Of a stretch of DNA of 64,000 bases, positions 53,331-62,430 are shown piece after piece (position 1 is the first letter of the stretch; every line of letters begins with the position of its first letter). A model generated the notes under the pieces. That model was not told where the DNA came from. It searched no databases and worked only from the letters and a program-made list of their open reading frames with translations. The translations under genes were made by a program, and so were the position numbers. The stretch is from Martinezella tropici (lineage in GTDB: Bacteria > Pseudomonadota > Alphaproteobacteria > Rhizobiales > Rhizobiaceae): NCBI GenBank assembly GCA_000799755.1, contig JUHI01000006.1, positions 1-64,000 on the forward strand. Reading direction: 5' to 3'.

Positions 53331-54208
53331 GCGTTCTCACCACAGGCGCGCAAACGGAACTGACCGCGGCAAAGAGCCATGTCGCCTCACAAGGCTGGGG
53401 CGGGCGGGCATTGACTGCGCTGACGACGTTCGGCGCCCTCGTCTGGTTCTTTCCGCTCTACTGGGCGGTGATGACGTCGATCAAATCGGACACCGAAGTG
53501 GTAAGCCGCTCGCCCGGGCTTTTCCCGAAGGCACCGACGCTCGAACCCTATCGCTACGTGATCGAGCATTCGAGGATCGTGCAATGGTATATGAACTCGG
53601 TCGGCACCTCGGCGATCATCGCAGTTCTCGTGCTCGTAATGAGCGTGGGATGCGCCTATGCGCTCAGCCAAATCCAGTTTCCGGGCCGCCGCGTGATCTA
53701 TGGAGCGTTGATCGCCTCGGTGATGGTGCCGGCGGAGGCGCTCATCATCAACCATTTCGTCTTGATGAACACATTTGGGCTCATCAACACCTGGGGCGGC
53801 ATCGTGCTGCCACAGCTGGTAGTGCCATCGGTCATCATCATCCTCAAACAATTCTTCGACCAGATCCCAAAGGAATTCCGTGAGGCGGCGATGCTCGACA
53901 ATGCCGGGCACTTGAGAACGCTCTGGAAGATCTACGTGCCGATGAACTGGGGGGTGATCACTGCGCTTGGCATAACCACCTTCATCGCGGCATGGAACAA
54001 TTTCCTTTGGCCATTCCTAGTCGCAACGTCGGACAGCACGATCACCATCCCCGTCGGCATCACCCAGGTAAAGGACGTGTTCGGCGTGCGCTTTGCCAAG
54101 GATATGGCCGCCGCTGTCCTGGCTGGCCTCCCCGTCGCCGTTCTCTACCTTCTTTTTCAAAAGCAGATTACCCGCGCCATCATGCTTTCCGCCGGCATAA
54201 AGGGATAG
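53327..54208 (+). CDS. CUT1 ABC permease (MalG/UgpE type)
   Basis: The 293-residue membrane protein has six spans and the EAA loop REAAMLDNAGHLRTLWKIYVP. It is the last gene of the unit. No ATPase gene follows, so the importer must borrow a MalK/UgpC-type ATPase from elsewhere. The UgpC-like ATPase at 7739-8839 is one formal candidate in this window. Confidence 0.92.
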   Translation: MSVLTTGAQTELTAAKSHVASQGWGGRALTALTTFGALVWFFPLYWAVMTSIKSDTEVVSRSPGLFPKAPTLEPYRYVIEHSRIVQWYMNSVGTSAIIAVLVLVMSVGCAYALSQIQFPGRRVIYGALIASVMVPAEALIINHFVLMNTFGLINTWGGIVLPQLVVPSVIIILKQFFDQIPKEFREAAMLDNAGHLRTLWKIYVPMNWGVITALGITTFIAAWNNFLWPFLVATSDSTITIPVGITQVKDVFGVRFAKDMAAAVLAGLPVAVLYLLFQKQITRAIMLSAGIKG

Positions 54209-54763
54209 CCGCCTCTTACCGTCCGCCCACTTACGCTCTTGACGGAATTCGAACCTGCACCTCTCATAACTCTACCGAGATAAGCCGTTCTAGTTTTGGC
54301 CTTATCCGTCTAGTCAATTCAGGCGCAGATATAACCCTTGGGGCAATTTAGCTCTCAGCCCGCGACATTGCGACCCTCCCATTATACCCATAGCAAGCTA
54401 AGGGCTTCGCTTTCAGAACCAGTCTTGGGCGAAAACGGTGGTTCCGTCTGGCCTATCGTTGCTCAATCTTCAACGATCCCCCGCCTCGATCAGTGTCTGT
54501 ACAGCGGAATCGAAGTGCGCGGCCATTGCCTGTGAATCGGCACGCGGTTAAGGAGCAAGTCGGCATTACAAGCTATTGAAATTTTTAGGATTGACGGGGT
54601 CACTTGGCGCCGCCGGTTCGCACCGCGACAATGAACGGATCGCGCTGGACTATTTCTTTGTCCTGCTCACTTGATGACTTGGTTCGTGCCTAGAAAGGCT
54701 TGCGATAGCGATCACGCACCTCCTTGTAGACGTATCTACATACAGCACTGATAAGATCTATGC
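54209..54763. other. Gap of about 555 bases without a supported gene
   Basis: The gap separates the CUT1 importer from the truncated folD. It has lower coding signal than its surroundings, short dyads (TGTAGA-CGTA-TCTACA at 54725-54740; TTGAAC-CA-GTTCAA at 54771-54784, just past the edge of the gap) and a stretch at 54240-54300 that resembles tRNA D- and T-arm sequence on the minus strand but does not fold as a tRNA. It probably marks the junction that cut folD. Confidence 0.4.
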
Positions 54764-54988
54764 TTAGCTTTTGAACCAGTTCAAACGTTCGACCCATTCC
54801 GCGCGATGTCGGCCGGCTGTTTCACGGCGATGCTGGGCGTTACGGCTGGCCGGATCGTCGCCGACGATGACGACCGCAAGCCCGGTCTTTACGCCGGTCT
54901 CGGCCTCAAGCCCTGCCGCCGCAACCTTCACAGCCTCGATCACCGAAGCTGCCGCCTTCTTTCCGTCGATCACTGTTGCAAGCGCCAT
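54764..54988 (-). pseudogene. folD: Truncated folD (5' end only)
   Basis: The first 48 or so codons match FolD, methylene-tetrahydrofolate dehydrogenase/cyclohydrolase, from [16 protein letters not shown] to [12 protein letters not shown]. After that the frame runs into about 26 unrelated residues ([11 protein letters not shown] and on) and stops at 74 residues, against about 290-300 in the family. It lacks the catalytic Lys and the NADP domain and cannot be active. It begins three bases after the purU stop, a common rhizobial gene order, so the deletion or insertion happened inside an original purU-folD pair. Confidence 0.8.
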
Positions 54989-54991
54989 CTC

Positions 54992-55876
54992 TCACCCCAT
55001 GCGCTCGGAGGCGTAGGAACCCGGGCTTGCCGGGAAGACGACGGTTCGGTTGCCGTTGAGGAAGGTGCGGAAGTGGATATGGGCATGGATGGCGCGAGCG
55101 AGAACCTGGCTCTCCACGTCGCGGCCGATCGAGACATAGTCGTCGGCCGACTGCGCATGCGTGATGCGCGCCGTGTCCTGCTCGATGATCGGACCCTCGT
55201 CGAGATCGGCCGTGACGTAATGCGCCGTCGCCCCGATCAGCTTCACGCCGCGCTCATAGGCCTGCTTGTAGGGGTTCGCCCCCTTGAAGGACGGCAGGAA
55301 GGAATGATGGATGTTGATGATCCGGCCCGACATCTTCCGGCACATCGCATCCGACAGCACCTGCATGTAGCGGGCGAGCACCACCAGTTCGGTGCCGGTC
55401 TGCTCGACCAGTTCCAGAAGCTGGGCTTCGGCCTGCGGCTTGTTCTCCTTCGTCACCTTGATGTGGTGGAAGGGGATGTCGTGATTGACCACCACTTTCT
55501 GATAGTCGAAATGGTTGGAGACGACGCCGACGATGTCGATCGGCAGGGCGCCGATCTTCCAGCGATAGAGCAGGTCGTTGAGGCAATGGCCGAAGCGCGA
55601 GACCATCAACAGCACCTTCATGCGCTTTCTGCTGTCGTGGAATTCGGCGACCATCGCAAACTTGTCGGCGATCGGCTTGAAGCCTTCGATGAGCGCCGCC
55701 TCGCCGACGCCTTCCTCGGAGATGAAGGAAACGCGCATGAAGAACATGCCGGTGTCGAGATCGTCGAACTGGCTGGAATCGACGATGTTGCAGCCTTGTT
55801 CGGCCAGATAGTTCGATATCGCCGCGACGATCCCGCGTGTCGACCGGCACGCAACTGTCAATACATAGCTCGTCAT
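54992..55876 (-). CDS. purU: Formyltetrahydrofolate deformylase
   Basis: The 294-residue protein has an N-terminal ACT domain (VLTVACRSTRGIVAAISNYLAEQGCNIVDS) and a formyltransferase-fold catalytic domain. The latter contains NIHHSFLPSFKGANPYKQAYERG, GATAHYV and the catalytic Asp in DLDEGPIIEQD. It releases formate from 10-formyl-tetrahydrofolate, resetting the folate pool. Downstream of a dimethylglycine-dehydrogenase-like enzyme it would dispose of the one-carbon units taken from methyl groups. ETF genes lie upstream in the same direction. Confidence 0.95.
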   Translation of the reverse strand: MTSYVLTVACRSTRGIVAAISNYLAEQGCNIVDSSQFDDLDTGMFFMRVSFISEEGVGEAALIEGFKPIADKFAMVAEFHDSRKRMKVLLMVSRFGHCLNDLLYRWKIGALPIDIVGVVSNHFDYQKVVVNHDIPFHHIKVTKENKPQAEAQLLELVEQTGTELVVLARYMQVLSDAMCRKMSGRIINIHHSFLPSFKGANPYKQAYERGVKLIGATAHYVTADLDEGPIIEQDTARITHAQSADDYVSIGRDVESQVLARAIHAHIHFRTFLNGNRTVVFPASPGSYASERMG

Positions 55877-55916
55877 GGCAATTCACCGCTGATGGTCGTC
55901 GAAACTGGGCCGCAAT

Positions 55917-56846
55917 CTACGATGCCTTTTGCAGTTCCGGCAGGGCTTCGAAGAGGTCAGCGACGAGGCCGTAGTCGGCGATCTGGAAGATCGGGGCTTC
56001 CTCGTCCTTGTTGATGGCGACGATGACCTTACTGTCCTTCATGCCGGCCAGATGCTGGATGGCACCGGAAATGCCGCAGGCGATGTAGAGCTGCGGCGCA
56101 ACCACCTTGCCCGTCTGGCCCACCTGCCAGTCGTTCGGCGCATAGCCGGCATCCACCGCTGCGCGCGATGCACCGACGGCTGCCCCGAGCTTGTCGGCGA
56201 CGGGAAGGATGACCTCGCGGAACTTTTCCGCCGAGCCAAGCGCACGGCCGCCAGAGATGATGATCTTCGCAGAGGTCAGCTCCGGACGGTCGGAGGACGA
56301 CAGCGCATCGCCGACGAAGCTTGAAAGACCGGGGTTGGCAGCAGCGGAAACGCTCTCGATCGCGGCATTGCCGCTTGCGTCCGCAGCGGCAAACGACGCC
56401 GTGCGCACGGTGATGACCTTCTTGGCGTCGGTCGACTGCACCGTCTGGATGGCATTGCCGGCATAGATCGGCCGCTTGAAGGTATCGGCAGAAACCACTT
56501 CGATGATTTCCGAGACCTGGGCGACGTCGAGCAGGGCGGCCACGCGCGGCAGCACGTTCTTGCCGACCGAGGTGGCGGCACCGATGATGGTGTCATAGGA
56601 ACCAGCCAGCGATACGATCAGGGCTGCCAGCGGTTCGGCGAGATTGTTGGCGAGGCTCGCATCCTCGGCCACCAGCACCTTGGAGACGCCGGAAAGCTTG
56701 GCCGCCTGTTCGGCTGCAGCTTTTGCGCCAGCGCCTGCGACGAGGATATGGACCTCGCCGCCGATCTTGACTGCTGCCGTCAGCGTCTTGGCGGTCTGGT
56801 CGGAAAGGTGGGCATTGTCGTGATCAGCCAGAAGAAGAATGGCCAT
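55917..56846 (-). CDS. etfA: Electron-transfer flavoprotein alpha subunit
   Basis: The 309-residue protein has the EtfA two-domain layout. Its C-terminal FAD-binding part contains [36 protein letters not shown] and [30 protein letters not shown]. It carries electrons from flavin dehydrogenases to ETF-ubiquinone oxidoreductase. Here it is encoded between purU and etfB behind a dimethylglycine-dehydrogenase-like gene, its probable electron donor. Confidence 0.95.
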   Translation of the reverse strand: MAILLLADHDNAHLSDQTAKTLTAAVKIGGEVHILVAGAGAKAAAEQAAKLSGVSKVLVAEDASLANNLAEPLAALIVSLAGSYDTIIGAATSVGKNVLPRVAALLDVAQVSEIIEVVSADTFKRPIYAGNAIQTVQSTDAKKVITVRTASFAAADASGNAAIESVSAAANPGLSSFVGDALSSSDRPELTSAKIIISGGRALGSAEKFREVILPVADKLGAAVGASRAAVDAGYAPNDWQVGQTGKVVAPQLYIACGISGAIQHLAGMKDSKVIVAINKDEEAPIFQIADYGLVADLFEALPELQKAS

Positions 56847-56870
56847 GATGAAGTCTCCTTTTCCTGGACC

Positions 56871-57620
56871 TTAGAGGACGCCTGCTTCGTTTTTCAGCTT
56901 GTCGACCAACTCGGCGACCGACTTGACCTTGACGCCTGCCTTGCGGCCGGATGGCTCCTCGGTCTTCAACACCTTCAGGCGCGGCTCGGTCGACACGCCG
57001 AAATCGGCCGGCGACTTCTTGTCGAGCGGCTTCTTCTTGGCCTTCATGATGTTCGGCAGCGAGGCATAGCGCGGCTCGTTGAGGCGCAGGTCCGAGGTGA
57101 CGACGGCCGGGAGCTTGACCTCGATCGTCTGCAGTCCGCCATCGACTTCGCGGGTGACCTTGGCCTTGCCGTCACCGATCTCGATCTTCGAGGCGAAGGT
57201 GGCCTGTGCCGTGCCGAGCAGGGCCGCCAGCATCTGGCCGGTCTGGTTCGAGTCGTCATCGATCGCCTGCTTGCCGACGATGATGAGGCCGGGCTGTTCG
57301 GCGTCCGCGACGCCTTTCAGGATCTTGGCGACGGCGAGCGGTTCGACTTGATCGTCGGTCTCGACCAGGATGGCGCGATCCGCGCCCATGGCAAGCGCCG
57401 TGCGCAGCGTTTCCTCGGCCTTGGCAGGTCCGATCGAAACGACCACCACTTCCTCGGCCTTGCCGGCTTCCTTCAGACGCAGCGCCTCCTCGACCGAAAT
57501 CTCGTCGAACGGGTTCATCGACATCTTCACGTTCGAAAGCTCAACGCCAGAACCATCCGGCTTCACGCGGATCTTTACGTTGTAGTCAACGACCCGCTTA
57601 ACGGGAACCAGTATCTTCAT
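56871..57620 (-). CDS. etfB: Electron-transfer flavoprotein beta subunit
   Basis: From ATG 57620 (AGGAGGAAT just upstream) the protein has 249 residues and the EtfB start [20 protein letters not shown]. Further motifs are [18 protein letters not shown] and [20 protein letters not shown], the AMP-site region. Upstream codons in the frame are not part of the protein. It forms the ETF heterodimer with the alpha subunit encoded next. Confidence 0.95.
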   Translation of the reverse strand: MKILVPVKRVVDYNVKIRVKPDGSGVELSNVKMSMNPFDEISVEEALRLKEAGKAEEVVVVSIGPAKAEETLRTALAMGADRAILVETDDQVEPLAVAKILKGVADAEQPGLIIVGKQAIDDDSNQTGQMLAALLGTAQATFASKIEIGDGKAKVTREVDGGLQTIEVKLPAVVTSDLRLNEPRYASLPNIMKAKKKPLDKKSPADFGVSTEPRLKVLKTEEPSGRKAGVKVKSVAELVDKLKNEAGVL

Positions 57621-57645
57621 GGGATTCCTCCTGGATTTGGGTTGA

Positions 57646-60087
57646 TCACATACGGCCGCGCAGGGCATCGGGATCATACGGCGATTCAGCAATCACGCGT
57701 GCTTTGCGCATCTCACCCAGGATAAGAACTTCCAACTCCGTCCCCGGTTCTCCGAGCTCGACAGGAAGGAGTGCGAAGGCAATATCGCACCCAAGCGTAT
57801 AGGCATAGCCGCCTGACGTGATGCGGCCGACCAGCTTGCCTGCTTGATAGACGCCCTCATGGATGAACGAACTGACGCCGTCCGTATCGATGGAAATCGT
57901 AACCGATCGTTGCTTTACGCCCTCTTGCCTCTGACCCAGCAGGGCTTGCCGACCGATGAACTCGCCCTTGTCCAACCGCACGAAGCGATCAAGGCTGCTT
58001 TCCCATGCTGTGAGTTCCGGATTCATGTCGCGATACATGGCGCGATAGGATTTCTCCAGGCGCAGGGATTCCAGTGCCTGAAGGCCGATCAAGCGCATGC
58101 CATGGGCGGCGCCTGCCGAAAGCAGCGCTTCAAGAAGATGACGCTGGTAGCAGAGCGGATGATAGAGCTCCCATCCAAGCTCGCCTTCGTAGTTGACGCG
58201 CAGCAGCCGCACGTCGCTCGCCAGGCCGACGGTCGCCGAACGCACGCTGAACCAGGGAAAAGCCTTGTTGGACAGATCAAACTCCGTCAGTCCTTGTAGC
58301 ACCTCGCGCGCCTTCGGCCCGACAATGGTGAAGCAGCCGCGCTCGTTCGTCACATTTCGCAACTGAACCGTCCCGTCCTTCGGGAGCAGCTTTGAAAGAT
58401 CATCGAAGTTCCAGCGCTCGGCTCGCGGCGTCGAGATCAGATAGAATGTGCCGTCCTCCAGACGGGAGACGATATATTCTGCCTGAACGCCACCGGTTTT
58501 CGTCAGATGATGGCTGAGATTGACGCGGCCGGGCTTCGGTAGCCGGTTGGCGAGAATTCCGTCGAGCCAGGCTTCGGCCCCTTCGCCGGAAACCTCGAAC
58601 TTCGTCATCGGCGTCATTTCGACAAGACCGACGGCGTTGCGCACCGCATGGACTTCTTCGCCGACATATTTGCCTTTTTCCGTCCAGCGCCAGCTATACT
58701 GATCCTTCGCCTCGACGCCTTCAGGCGCGAACCAGTTAGGCATCTCCCAGCCGTTGAGCACGCCCCAAACGGCGCCGTGCTTGCTCAAGAGATCGTAGGA
58801 GGGCGCGGTCTTCTGCGGTCGAGCCGCCGGCATATCCTGACCCGGATAATGCGGCTCGGCATGGGTTCCCCAGCTTTCGCGGACCTTTTGACGCGTCCAC
58901 TCCTTGTTGGCATAGTCGCCAAAGCGGCGCGGATCTAGCTCGGACGTATCGAGGCTGTTTGCGCCCTCGACGATGCGCTCGGACAGGTAATAGCCGATAG
59001 CGCCGCCCCAGAGGATGCCGCCGGGCACGCCTTCGGCAATCCAGATATTCTCCAGCCCCCAGGCCGGCCCGACGAGCGGCAATTCATCGGCCGTCATCTG
59101 GAAGGGCCCACGGACATTTGCCTTGATGCCGACCCTGCCCAAAGCAGGCACAAGCTCCATGGCACGCTCCCAATTCCACGAAACGGAATCGAAATCCTCC
59201 TCCAGCAGATCGGCACCGAACCACTCTGGGACCCCGTTCTCGGCAAAGAGCTTCAGGCGCTCGGTCTTCTCATAGGGACCAAACATCAGACCATCGCCTT
59301 CCTCGCGCAAATAGCCCTCGAAAGCCTCGTCGCGAAGGATAGGCATCTCAGGCAATCCCTGGCGCTTACGCTCCACGACTTCCGGAACCGCATCGGTGAT
59401 CCAGTATTGATGAACGATCGGGATTGCCGGAATTTCGAGGCCGAGCATGGCGCCGGTCTGGCGGGCGTAGTTGCCGGTTGCCGAAATCACATGTTCGCAA
59501 ATGATCTCGCCATTGTTGGTGAGGATTTTCCATTCGCCACCCGGCAGACGTTCAAAGCCGCGAACTTCGGTGTTGAGATAGATCTTGGCACCACGGTCGC
59601 GAGCACCTTTCGCCATCGCCTGAGTGACGTCGGCCGGCGCAATGTGGCCGTCATCAGGGTGATAAAGCGCGGCCAACATCTCATGATTGTTTTCGAGCAA
59701 CGGCCAAAGCTTTCGAGCCTCTTGTGGCGTCACCAGTTCGGCGCGGATACCCTGAACGGCGGCGACGCTCATATAGCTCTTGTACTCGTCCAGCCGGTCG
59801 CGCGTATTGGCGATGCGCAGCTGCCCGCATTTATGCCAACCCACATGCTGGCCAGTCTCCGCTTCCAGACCTTCATAGATCTCGATCGTCTTGGCAATCA
59901 TCCGGCCGATATTGATGCTGCGCGCATAGGAAGGAATGAGGCCGGCGGCATGCCATGTCGACCCTGCGGTCAGTTGCGTGCGTTCCAGCAGTGCGACATC
60001 CGTCCAGCCACGTTTGGTGAGTCCATAGAGGATGGCGGCACCGACACAACCACCACCGATAACGACGGCGCGAGCATGAGTTTGCAT
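57646..60087 (-). CDS. Dimethylglycine/sarcosine-dehydrogenase-like FAD enzyme with GcvT domain
   Basis: The 813-residue protein has an N-terminal FAD domain ([20 protein letters not shown]) with W45-H46-A-A-G-L. This matches the His that carries covalent FAD in dimethylglycine and sarcosine dehydrogenases. A C-terminal aminomethyltransferase (GcvT) half begins near residue 430, with folate-binding stretches such as [11 protein letters not shown]. It would demethylate an N-methyl amino acid, passing electrons to ETF and the methyl carbon to tetrahydrofolate. EtfBA and PurU encoded behind it support this. The substrate (dimethylglycine, sarcosine or another N-methyl compound) is open. Confidence 0.9.
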   Translation of the reverse strand: MQTHARAVVIGGGCVGAAILYGLTKRGWTDVALLERTQLTAGSTWHAAGLIPSYARSINIGRMIAKTIEIYEGLEAETGQHVGWHKCGQLRIANTRDRLDEYKSYMSVAAVQGIRAELVTPQEARKLWPLLENNHEMLAALYHPDDGHIAPADVTQAMAKGARDRGAKIYLNTEVRGFERLPGGEWKILTNNGEIICEHVISATGNYARQTGAMLGLEIPAIPIVHQYWITDAVPEVVERKRQGLPEMPILRDEAFEGYLREEGDGLMFGPYEKTERLKLFAENGVPEWFGADLLEEDFDSVSWNWERAMELVPALGRVGIKANVRGPFQMTADELPLVGPAWGLENIWIAEGVPGGILWGGAIGYYLSERIVEGANSLDTSELDPRRFGDYANKEWTRQKVRESWGTHAEPHYPGQDMPAARPQKTAPSYDLLSKHGAVWGVLNGWEMPNWFAPEGVEAKDQYSWRWTEKGKYVGEEVHAVRNAVGLVEMTPMTKFEVSGEGAEAWLDGILANRLPKPGRVNLSHHLTKTGGVQAEYIVSRLEDGTFYLISTPRAERWNFDDLSKLLPKDGTVQLRNVTNERGCFTIVGPKAREVLQGLTEFDLSNKAFPWFSVRSATVGLASDVRLLRVNYEGELGWELYHPLCYQRHLLEALLSAGAAHGMRLIGLQALESLRLEKSYRAMYRDMNPELTAWESSLDRFVRLDKGEFIGRQALLGQRQEGVKQRSVTISIDTDGVSSFIHEGVYQAGKLVGRITSGGYAYTLGCDIAFALLPVELGEPGTELEVLILGEMRKARVIAESPYDPDALRGRM

Positions 60088-60144
60088 TAGGATTTCCCAA
60101 GTTGATTTCCGACGAGACTAACGGCGGCAACGGCGGTTGTGATG

Positions 60145-60160
60145 TTGCAAAAAAATGCAA
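60145..60160. promoter_or_regulatory. Dyad in the divergent gap before the GcvA-like regulator
   Basis: TTGCA-AAAAAA-TGCAA is a symmetric site in the 92-base gap between the flavin dehydrogenase and LysR genes. It is a candidate site for the LysR protein, 20 bases before its start. Confidence 0.4.
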
Positions 60161-60179
60161 AGGGTCATAACTTCAAATT

Positions 60180-61121
60180 ATGCATAGACTTCGATCGCTC
60201 GTACCCTCAGCCAATTATCTCTTCGTCTTCGAAGCTGCCGCACGGCGGCGAAGTTTCACGGCGGCTGCCGAGGAGCTGAATGTGAGCCAGCCGGCCGTCA
60301 GCAAGACGATCAAACTGTTGGAGGAAGCGACAGGGCTGAAATTGTTTCACCGAGAACATACTCGGCTGGAACTGACGGCCGAGGGACTGAGGTTCTATCG
60401 CGAGACCCAGCAGGCCTTCGACCATCTCCATATGGTTCTGACTTCCTTACGCAAGAAGCATTCAAACGATACCGTCAGGGTGTCGTTCTCGGCGTCCTTC
60501 GTGCAGCTCTGGCTTCTTCCGCGGCTCAAGGATTTCAAGGCGAGATACCCCGATATTTCGCTGCGCATCGAGGAGAGCAGCCGCGACGATCAGGATCTGA
60601 ACGAGGAAAACATAGATCTTTCAGCGCGGCTTGGCGCCGGCAAGTGGCCGGGCATACATGCATGGCATTTCGTGACGGAAGAGGTCATTCCGGTATGCAG
60701 CGCCGAATATCTCAGGGAATACGGCCCGATCAGCGATGCCGCTGATCTGCTCAACCACCGACTTCTGCACTTCGAGGAAAAACATCGCGTCCGGCTCGGC
60801 TGGCATGAATGGCTGGCCCAGCATTCCGTTCCAGCTGGCCGCATCAACCAGGACTTCATCTTCACCGATGCCCTCAGCTCGATCGAGGCGGCCGTTTTCG
60901 GACAGGGTATCGCGCTCGGCTGGAAGCATCTTGTTCATGATCATGTCCAGGCCGGCCGGTTGGTCTATCCGCTCGATGCAGTCTATCGCTCCGGCCAAGT
61001 GATCCATCTCATCATGCCTGCCCAGCGCCCCGCGAAACCCGGCGCCATGCTCTTTCGCGATTGGCTGCTCGAACAGGGAGCTGATGCTCCCGTCTTCGAG
61101 GTGGGCACCACACCTGCCTAG
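60180..61121 (+). CDS. LysR-family regulator, GcvA-like
   Basis: The 313-residue protein has the GcvA-type start LRSLVPSANYLFVFEAAARRRSFTAAAEELNVSQPAVSKTIKLLE (helix-turn-helix about 8-66) and a substrate-binding domain. It diverges from the dimethylglycine-dehydrogenase-like operon with a dyad between them, so it is probably that operon's activator, perhaps responding to glycine or an N-methyl glycine. Its stop shares the bases CTAG with the stop of the facing oxidase gene. Confidence 0.9.
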   Translation: MHRLRSLVPSANYLFVFEAAARRRSFTAAAEELNVSQPAVSKTIKLLEEATGLKLFHREHTRLELTAEGLRFYRETQQAFDHLHMVLTSLRKKHSNDTVRVSFSASFVQLWLLPRLKDFKARYPDISLRIEESSRDDQDLNEENIDLSARLGAGKWPGIHAWHFVTEEVIPVCSAEYLREYGPISDAADLLNHRLLHFEEKHRVRLGWHEWLAQHSVPAGRINQDFIFTDALSSIEAAVFGQGIALGWKHLVHDHVQAGRLVYPLDAVYRSGQVIHLIMPAQRPAKPGAMLFRDWLLEQGADAPVFEVGTTPA

Positions 61122-62401
61122 AGCCTTTCGCCGGCGAAATGCGCGATCTGGGCACCGACTTCATAGTAAGCCTCCTTGAGGCTCCGTAAGGACGGCTGCT
61201 CAGTATCGGTCACGGGAAGCGGAAGATCGTCTTCGCTCAGCTCTCCAAGAATATGGCCCGCCAGCGTCCGTCCGAAAACCGTGCCCGGCGCTATGCCGCG
61301 GCCATTGTAGCCGGAAAAGCCGATGACGTTGCGTTCGAAGCGATGGAACCGCGGCAGGGCGTTGTCCGTCATGCCGATCTTGCCATACCATTCATGCTCG
61401 AACTCAACCGGCCCCAATTGTGGAAACAGCCGCGCCAGCGACCGCTTCGCCCAGCCGACATGCACCGCTTGGCCGGTGTTGCGCAAGGCGCCGACGCTGC
61501 CGAAAACGAGACGACCCGCGCTGTCCATGCGAAAGGAGGACAATATTTCCTTGGTGTCCCACACGCCTTCCCGACCAGGAAGGATGGAACTGCGCAGATC
61601 GGGCGGCAGCGGCCGGGTGGCGAGATTGAAATACGGAAGATGCACCTGCTCGCGGCGAACCTTTGCCCAAGGTCCCTTGCTATAGGCGTCGGTCGCGACG
61701 ACGACCCATTCAGCACTCACGAATCCGCCGGGAGTCGAGACCTTCCAGCCAGTTCCGTCGCGCGTACATGAGACAACGGGCGACCCTGTGTGCAACGTGG
61801 CTCCGGCGCGCACCGCCGCGTGCGCGAGCCCCCGCACATAGGCGAGCGGCTGTAGCGTCCCCGCCCGCCGATCAAGGAGCGCACCCGCATAGACCTTCGT
61901 ACCGATGCGGGCCGCCGTCTCATTCGCATCCAGCAGTTCGACCGGCGCTCCGCGCTTCTGCCATTGCCGCGCGCGCTCCGTAATTTCAGTCAAGCCGGAT
62001 TTGCCGACCGCGCAGTGCAGAGTGCCGTTGCGCTCAAGTTCACACGCGATGCCGTGCTTGTCGATGATCGACATGACGACTTGCGGGCCATTGCCGAGAA
62101 GCTGGAGGAGCCGCTCGCCATAGACATCGCCAAGCTCGCCCGGCAAGTCGTCGGGCATCACCCACATGCCGGCGTTGATGAGGCCGACATTGCGGCCCGA
62201 TCCGCCAAAGCCGACTTCAGCACCCTCGAGCACCACGACGCTTCGGCCGGCCTCGGCAAGATGCAGGGCCGCCGAAAGTCCGGTGAAACCGCCGCCGACA
62301 ATCACCACGTCTGCAGCGAATTGGCCGGCCAAGGGAAATGTCGAAGGGGGCGCGATCGCCGTTCTTTCCCAAAGACCATGGGAGCGTGGATCATTCAACA
62401 T
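61118..62401 (-). CDS. FAD-dependent amino-acid/amine oxidoreductase (DadA/PuuB-like)
   Basis: I place the start at ATG 62401 because GGAAGGAG lies seven bases before it; the product has 427 residues. The FAD motif is VVIVGGGFTGLSAALHLAEAG, followed by GFGGSGRNVG, the usual second flavin contact of the DadA/PuuB group. It ends with a GYNGRGIAPGTVFGRTLA cofactor loop. These enzymes oxidise D-amino acids, N-methyl amino acids or gamma-glutamyl-putrescine. It follows an aldo/keto reductase gene and may continue the N-methyl or amine theme. Confidence 0.88.
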   Translation of the reverse strand: MLNDPRSHGLWERTAIAPPSTFPLAGQFAADVVIVGGGFTGLSAALHLAEAGRSVVVLEGAEVGFGGSGRNVGLINAGMWVMPDDLPGELGDVYGERLLQLLGNGPQVVMSIIDKHGIACELERNGTLHCAVGKSGLTEITERARQWQKRGAPVELLDANETAARIGTKVYAGALLDRRAGTLQPLAYVRGLAHAAVRAGATLHTGSPVVSCTRDGTGWKVSTPGGFVSAEWVVVATDAYSKGPWAKVRREQVHLPYFNLATRPLPPDLRSSILPGREGVWDTKEILSSFRMDSAGRLVFGSVGALRNTGQAVHVGWAKRSLARLFPQLGPVEFEHEWYGKIGMTDNALPRFHRFERNVIGFSGYNGRGIAPGTVFGRTLAGHILGELSEDDLPLPVTDTEQPSLRSLKEAYYEVGAQIAHFAGERL

Positions 62402-62430
62402 AACATGGCTCCTTCCAACCAGTCGCCCAT

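Noticed and set aside
7739..54208. Assigning the UgpC-like ATPase (7739-8839) to the ATPase-less CUT1 importer at 51-54 kb
   Set aside because: The ATPase is locked in its own operon by overlapping genes. Sharing is possible in principle but nothing in the sequence supports it.
54240..54300. Minus-strand stretch with D-arm-like (CTCGGTAGAG) and T-loop-like (GGTTCGAATTCC) sequence
   Set aside because: The distance between the two is too short for an anticodon arm, the T-stem does not pair well and no acceptor stem is found. It may be a decayed tRNA or chance; not called as a gene.
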